NCBI GenBank assembly: GCA_017623215.1
Contig: JAGAPO010000041.1
Location: forward strand, 33,305 to 97,304
Direction: 5' to 3'
Source of the DNA: Lachnospiraceae bacterium
Lineage (GTDB): Bacteria; Bacillota; Clostridia; Lachnospirales; Lachnospiraceae
DNA: 64,000 nt
Shown in pieces: positions 61,710-64,000 of this stretch; within the stretch, counting starts at the first letter, position 1; each line of letters begins with the position of its first letter. The notes under the pieces were generated by a model. The model did no database searches. It was not told the DNA's origin and saw only the letters and a list, made by a program, of their open reading frames with translations. A program made the position numbers and the translations under genes.

Positions 61710-61777
61710 TACAGGCCGGGAATATGCCGTTCCTGTTGGAAATATGCCGTTTCGAAGGGAACGTTCATACAGGCACA

Positions 61778-61832
61778 AAAGATGCTGTGATGATACAAAA
61801 GCAGGAATTCACAGCATCTTTATTTTTTTTTT
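61778..61832 (+). terminator. Rho-independent terminator of the two-component operon
   Basis: AAAGATGCTGTGA (61778-61790) pairs with TCACAGCATCTT (61809-61820), and a T-rich tail reaches 61832. It lies about 70 nt after the kinase stop. Confidence 0.9.
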
Positions 61833-61939
61833 ATCCATTTTTAATAAAACCGGTTGCCGAAACGATAAAAAGATGCTAAGATAAAAAAAGATGTGTTATG
61901 AAGATAACAGCCACTCGCGGACACATACAGGAGGTTACA

Positions 61940-62311
61940 ATGGGATTCACAGAGAAGAAGAGGACAAAGTTTCTGGCTTTGCCGATTTGTTTTACTACAT
62001 ATTTTATTGTTGAAGAAAGTGTCAGAATCAGAAGAGGGTTTCTGAACATCGTAGAAGATGACGCCTATATGTATAAGATCCAGGATGTTCGTCTGACCAA
62101 AAGCCTTATGGAGCGCATATTCGGGCTGGGAACGCTGACCTGCTATACTGGTGATACCACGCATCCGGAGCTGAAGCTAATTCATATCAAGCATGCGTCG
62201 GAGATCAAGGATTTTCTGATGGATGCTTCCGAAGAAGCACGCAGGCGCAGAAGAACCATGCATACGATGGATATTGACGCGGATGATGACCTGGATGATG
62301 ACGCGGAATAA
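61940..62311 (+). CDS. Small bacterial PH-like protein
   Basis: This 123-residue soluble protein has the pattern of a bacterial PH domain (bPH_2): RIRRGFLNIVEDDAYMYKIQ, DVRLTKSLMERIFGLGTLTC, then DTTHPELKLIHIKHASEIKD. An Arg-rich helix and an acidic tail (DIDADDDLDDDAE) end it. Unlike many relatives it has no membrane segments. Function is unknown; such domains often sit at the membrane or bind partner proteins. ATG 61940 follows AGGAGG at 61930-61935; 14 open codons upstream are rejected. Confidence 0.8.
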   Translation: MGFTEKKRTKFLALPICFTTYFIVEESVRIRRGFLNIVEDDAYMYKIQDVRLTKSLMERIFGLGTLTCYTGDTTHPELKLIHIKHASEIKDFLMDASEEARRRRRTMHTMDIDADDDLDDDAE

Positions 62312-62349
62312 GACTGCATAGGAATTGAGGAAAGGGATGGAAGAAAAAG

Positions 62350-62982
62350 ATGAAGAGACTGGTATATGAGGACGAGAGATTTAAGTTCCCTTTTATCGCA
62401 TATGTGCCGGAAGAGATTAACGGAAAGCTGCCTTTGGTGCTTCAGCTTCATGGCGCAGGAGAATACGGAAGAGGAAAAGAAGAGCTGGTATATGTAGAGA
62501 GACTTGGATTTGCGCATTTGTTTGAAAAGGAAGAATTCCCGTGCATATTAGTAATGCCGCAGTGTTCTTCCGAGACATTCTGGCCCGCTCAGATTCCGAA
62601 TCTTCGTATTTTTATGGATCAGATTGAGGAAGAGTTCGAGATTGACACCGATCGGGTCTATCTGACCGGAATCAGCATGGGCGGTTACGGAACCTGGTAT
62701 ATGGCGCTTGCCTACCCGGAATTGTTCGCGGCGATCGCACCGGTATGCGGAGGCGGTATGATGTGGAGAGCGAACGTTCTTACTATGCCGGTATGGGCCT
62801 TTCACGGAACCGAAGATGAGGTCACATATCCGATGGAAAGCATCAATATGATTCATGCAATTCGGAAACACAGCAAAGAGGATGTTCGTCTGTCACTGCT
62901 TGACGGAGTGGGGCACGATGCATGGGTCAAGGCCTATGGCAAAGAATTAATCGAATGGCTGCTCAGCAAAAAGAAAGCGTAA
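62350..62982 (+). CDS. Alpha/beta-hydrolase esterase
   Basis: The 210-residue cytoplasmic protein resembles the PHB-depolymerase/feruloyl-esterase-like and dienelactone hydrolase group: LVLQLHGAGEYGRG (oxyanion region), LTGISMGGYGTWYMA (nucleophile Ser in GISMGG), FHGTEDEVTYP (acid) and GVGHDAWVKAY (histidine). There is no signal peptide, so an intracellular ester of a sugar or aromatic acid is possible. It follows the PH-like gene by 38 nt and precedes the YhcH remnant by 44 nt. Confidence 0.85.
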   Translation: MKRLVYEDERFKFPFIAYVPEEINGKLPLVLQLHGAGEYGRGKEELVYVERLGFAHLFEKEEFPCILVMPQCSSETFWPAQIPNLRIFMDQIEEEFEIDTDRVYLTGISMGGYGTWYMALAYPELFAAIAPVCGGGMMWRANVLTMPVWAFHGTEDEVTYPMESINMIHAIRKHSKEDVRLSLLDGVGHDAWVKAYGKELIEWLLSKKKA

Positions 62983-63026
62983 TCAATCATTAGAATGGAA
63001 CGGTACTGAAAGAAGCGAGGTACAGA

Positions 63027-63371
63027 ATGATTATAGGGAATTTGGCAAACTGGAGACGGTATTGTTCCTTACAGGAAGATTTTGAAAAGGTATTTCTGTT
63101 CCTGGAAAGTCTTTCAGCCGATGCTCCTCAGGGAAAGACAGTATTAAGAGAGAATGAAGTGTGGGCGAATGTTGTGGCATTCAAGGAGACGGGGGATCCG
63201 GATACAAAGCTCTATGAGGCTCATCGAAGGTTCCTTGCTATTCACTGCGTTCTTGCGGGAGAGGAAGTATTTCCTGAGGATGCCCATATTCCCTGTCTGA
63301 GAAAATCACAGGGAGAAGATTTGGTGAAAGTGATAGCCAAGATTGCAATAGAGAAGAATACGACAGTCTGA
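63027..63371 (+). pseudogene. YhcH/YjgK/YiaL-family gene with internal in-frame deletion
   Basis: The 114-residue product starts like the family (MIIGNLANWRRYCSL, LYEAHRRFLAIHCVLAGEE) and ends like it (FPEDAHIPCL, VKVIAKIAI). The usual 35-45 residues between the GEE strand and the FFPEDAH strand are missing, so the joint lies near residue 80 (about 63266). The frame is preserved. Family members are cupin-like sugar-metabolism proteins of about 150 residues. Loss of the middle strands should break the barrel, so function is doubtful. A variant short form that still folds cannot be excluded. Confidence 0.6.
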
Positions 63372-63401
63372 TGATATCTGAGTGATATTTTTATTTGAAA
63401 C

Positions 63402-63456
63402 AATACGGGCTTTGTCCTCTTACTTGAGTGAATCAGCGGAGGAGAAAGCCCGTATT
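63402..63456 (+). terminator. Hairpin after the YhcH-like gene
   Basis: AATACGGGCTTT (63402-63413) pairs exactly with AAAGCCCGTATT (63445-63456), with inner TCCTC/GAGGA pairing. The T tract is absent. It separates the gene from the promoter array; between 63457 and 63560 I see nothing further. Confidence 0.6.
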
Positions 63457-63560
63457 TCCCGTATTGACCAATATAGCAGGAGCATTTGTCGGAATTGTTG
63501 TCGTACGCCGGAGAATTCATGCAATTCGCTGTGAACAACGCCGAAAGATAAAAACAGGTG

Positions 63561-63589
63561 TTGACAGATATCAAATCCTGTGTTAGAAT
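63561..63589 (+). promoter_or_regulatory. rRNA-type promoter P1
   Basis: TTGACA (63561-63566), 17-nt spacer, TAGAAT (63584-63589). It is the first of three aligned strong promoters in the gene-free last 630 nt of the window. Confidence 0.75.
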
Positions 63590-63687
63590 TCAAAAGCTGT
63601 CTGAGAACAGAAAGAGTATCCGCTCTGGGAAGCTTGCAGGTACACAGATGAGACGAAAGAGCAAGAGTCAAAAAAGAAAAAAAGTGC

Positions 63688-63716
63688 TTGACAAATAAGA
63701 CTCAAAGCGGTATACT
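63688..63716 (+). promoter_or_regulatory. rRNA-type promoter P2
   Basis: TTGACA (63688-63693), 17-nt spacer, TATACT (63711-63716), preceded by an A-rich tract like an UP element. Its surroundings (AAAGTGCTTGACAAA and TATACTGAACAAGCT) recur in P3, 111 nt downstream. Confidence 0.85.
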
Positions 63717-63798
63717 GAACAAGCTTGTCATATGATAAGCGGTCAGCACGAATTAAGAAGAAGCCAGACAAAAAACTTCAAAAAAAATAAAAAAGTGC

Positions 63799-63827
63799 TT
63801 GACAAACAAAAAGCAACATGATATACT
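63799..63827 (+). promoter_or_regulatory. rRNA-type promoter P3
   Basis: TTGACA (63799-63804), 17-nt spacer, TATACT (63822-63827), with an A-rich upstream tract. It is a near repeat of P2 and the last promoter before the leader. Confidence 0.85.
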
Positions 63828-64000
63828 GAACAAGCTGACTGCGAGAGCGGTCGAAAGCAAACGAACCTTGATAATTAAACAGTGAAACAACCCTGAAAAT
63901 TCCTAAAACAATAAGTTTTAAGATTTTCATTATAAGAGTTTTGAGACAAGCAAAAGCAAGTTTCGAAAACATCTTGTAGAACCGTGATTCGTAAGAATCA
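63828..64000 (+). other. Leader of a probable rRNA operon
   Basis: The sequence after P3 (ACGAACCTTGATAATTAAAC) has no coding frame and resembles the pre-16S leaders of Clostridia, where such a conserved stretch precedes the 16S gene. The 16S start itself is not in the window. A tRNA operon is the main alternative. Confidence 0.65.

Overview
The window reads as a chromosomal segment of a gut-type Clostridia, most likely Lachnospiraceae. The evidence is strong AGGAGG-type ribosome sites, LplABC/YesMN-style sugar uptake and signalling genes, many glycan-degrading enzymes, and a tandem rRNA-type promoter array at the right edge. This placement is inferred from gene content only. Nothing was searched.

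Left part (1-17.8 kb, visibly AT-richer, many AAA/GAA/TTA codons). A tightly spaced operon encodes a membrane-anchored solute-binding protein with CBM-like modules, a MalFG-type permease pair, an NHL-TPR-Yip1 membrane protein, a DUF5696-like exported protein and a second permease pair. There is no ATPase gene. Next come a domain-permuted GH3 glucosidase and a run of decayed genes: two short remnants, a collapsed GH78 rhamnosidase, and a DUF4091 gene with an in-frame stop. The run ends in an unusual DMT-transporter/metallo-beta-lactamase fusion. A terminator pair at 17.83-17.94 kb closes this part, and base composition changes there.

Middle part (17.9-49.8 kb, GC-richer). After a lipoprotein, a HAD phosphatase and a DUF1266 protein comes a glycan-use locus. 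It holds a GH94 phosphorylase, a YesN/YesM-like two-component pair, an LplB/LplC/binding-protein importer, a SASA-type esterase, GH95, GH2, a second GH95, an FAD oxidoreductase, an SGNH esterase, GH31, a serine hydrolase, an alpha/beta hydrolase, a second SGNH esterase and a metallophosphoesterase. The set (fucosidase-type, galactosidase, GH31, acetylesterases, GH94) fits uptake and intracellular stripping of a fucosylated, galactosylated, acetylated oligosaccharide such as xyloglucan fragments. That substrate is an inference. The promoters of the regulator gene and of the importer share a sequence element at identical spacing from their -10 boxes.

Right part (49.9-64 kb). Aspartate kinase (lysC) is followed on the minus strand by a cluster I do not recognise as a described system: a WG-repeat protein, a Ycf46-like AAA+ ATPase, two paralogous membrane-hairpin proteins and a small HTH/coiled-coil protein. 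It is expressed from two promoters with striking repeats next to them. Then come a lipoprotein cyclophilin, an OmpR-type two-component system, a PH-like protein, an esterase and an internally deleted YhcH-family gene. Three sigma-70-type promoters and a leader typical of an rRNA operon follow; the rRNA itself lies beyond the window.
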